Below, piece after piece: positions 63,733 to 64,000 of a stretch of 64,000 bases of DNA. The position numbers and the translations under genes are program-made. Position 1 is the first letter of the stretch. Every line of letters begins with the position of its first letter. The notes under the pieces were generated by a model. The model saw only the letters and a list, made by a program, of their open reading frames with translations, did not search any database and had not been told where the DNA came from. Source of the stretch: Acidobacteriota bacterium (GTDB taxonomy: Bacteria > Acidobacteriota > Terriglobia > Acidiferrales > UBA7541); contig QHYH01000081.1 in the NCBI GenBank assembly GCA_003223215.1, positions 82,481 through 146,480 on the forward strand, in the 5' to 3' direction.

Positions 63733-64000
63733 GAGTTGGACTTGAGCGCGTATGTCCGTCCGCGTCGCACATGGGGCTTTTACGAATTCCGCCGGCAGTT
63801 GGAGTACAAAGCGAAGCTGAACGGCGCGGAGCTCGTGATAGCAAGTCGCTGGTTCCCGAGCAGCAAGATGTGCTCGGTGTGCGGTCGGATTGCGGAAGAT
63901 CTGCCATTGTCCGCGCGGGAGTGGACCCGCGAGTGTGGTGCGTTCCACGACCGGGACATTAACGCGGCAAAGAATCTCTGCTGTTACCCACTCGCTAGGG
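63733..64000 (+). pseudogene. IS200/IS605 TnpB-like (OrfB) C-terminal fragment, runs off the window
   Basis: The frame through 63751 reads [34 protein letters not shown] and [11 protein letters not shown], the RuvC-like and zinc-finger end of TnpB nucleases. The first zinc pair, CSVC, is present. The second, usually CxxC before GxxHDRD, reads TRECG and lacks one cysteine. No upstream TnpB sequence is seen in frame, so this is a fragment or decayed copy. It continues past base 64000. Confidence 0.8.

Noticed and set aside
1-64000. CRISPR arrays, rRNA genes, prophage modules or a complete integrase
   Set aside because: No regularly spaced repeats, rRNA-like stretches, phage structural genes or integrase-type proteins were seen.

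Overview
The window looks like a chromosomal stretch of an Acidobacteriota genome, probably class Terriglobia; it is GC-rich. The lineage call rests on gene content: a 1325-residue Oar-like TonB-dependent receptor with an N-terminal carboxypeptidase-regulatory domain, a PadR regulator next to a 913-residue MacB/FtsX-type orphan permease (ADOP type) plus a remnant of a second one, and a DUF1080 sugar hydrolase relic. No rRNA, CRISPR array or intact tRNA was seen.

Layout. 0-1.6 kb: end of cydA, then cydB (cytochrome bd oxidase). 1.9-7.1 kb: a Ser/Thr kinase with BON-like and PEGA repeats, then a helical-repeat protein ending in PilZ. 7.4-11.4 kb: the Oar receptor with a hairpin terminator. 11.6-14.8 kb: rmuC and two envelope proteins. 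15.1-19.2 kb: a tight PP2C phosphatase - FHA - CHASE2/cyclase signalling operon. 19.3-22.1 kb: a PepSY-like exported protein and an ABC permease/ATPase pair. 22.5-28.5 kb: a complete RND efflux operon (pump, adaptor, outer-membrane channel), convergent with a class A beta-lactamase-like serine hydrolase. 29.7-33.2 kb: HIT protein, RlpA, a small coiled-coil protein, a zinc-ribbon rhomboid, PgsA and a conserved small protein. 33.4-34.6 kb: an intact IS630-type insertion sequence with inverted repeats. 34.7-38.5 kb: a TfoX/YjbR-like protein, a frameshifted nitronate monooxygenase, and a CoA-transferase whose two subunit genes are separated by a glutaminyl-cyclase-like M28 gene. 38.8-42.9 kb: an AraC regulator divergent from a cytochrome P460 gene, and a Tat-exported flavoprotein. 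43.6-49.1 kb: an ABC exporter and the PadR/permease pair.

49.2-55.4 kb is largely a gene graveyard: a YndJ-family gene, a DUF805-SRPBCC gene, a permease tail and an antitoxin/PIN-toxin pair all carry one or more inactivating changes. One intact gene, a TonB-like protein, sits among them. Next comes an intact YtrA-type GntR regulator with an ABC ATPase and permease; its promoter is covered by a 31-bp perfect palindrome with 12-bp arms. 59-61 kb holds small membrane and secreted proteins.

61-64 kb is a mobile or decayed island. Two decayed copies of a tRNA-Ala-derived segment, sharing a 34-bp repeat, flank a BrnT/BrnA toxin-antitoxin pair and a frameshifted DUF1080 gene. The window ends in the C-terminal part of an IS200/IS605 TnpB-like protein.

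No wholly new system could be proven from sequence alone. The best leads are the CoA-transferase/glutaminyl-cyclase arrangement, the operator over the ytr-type promoter, the phosphatase-FHA-cyclase operon and the tRNA-flanked island. The many frameshifts need read-level checking before they are accepted as biological.
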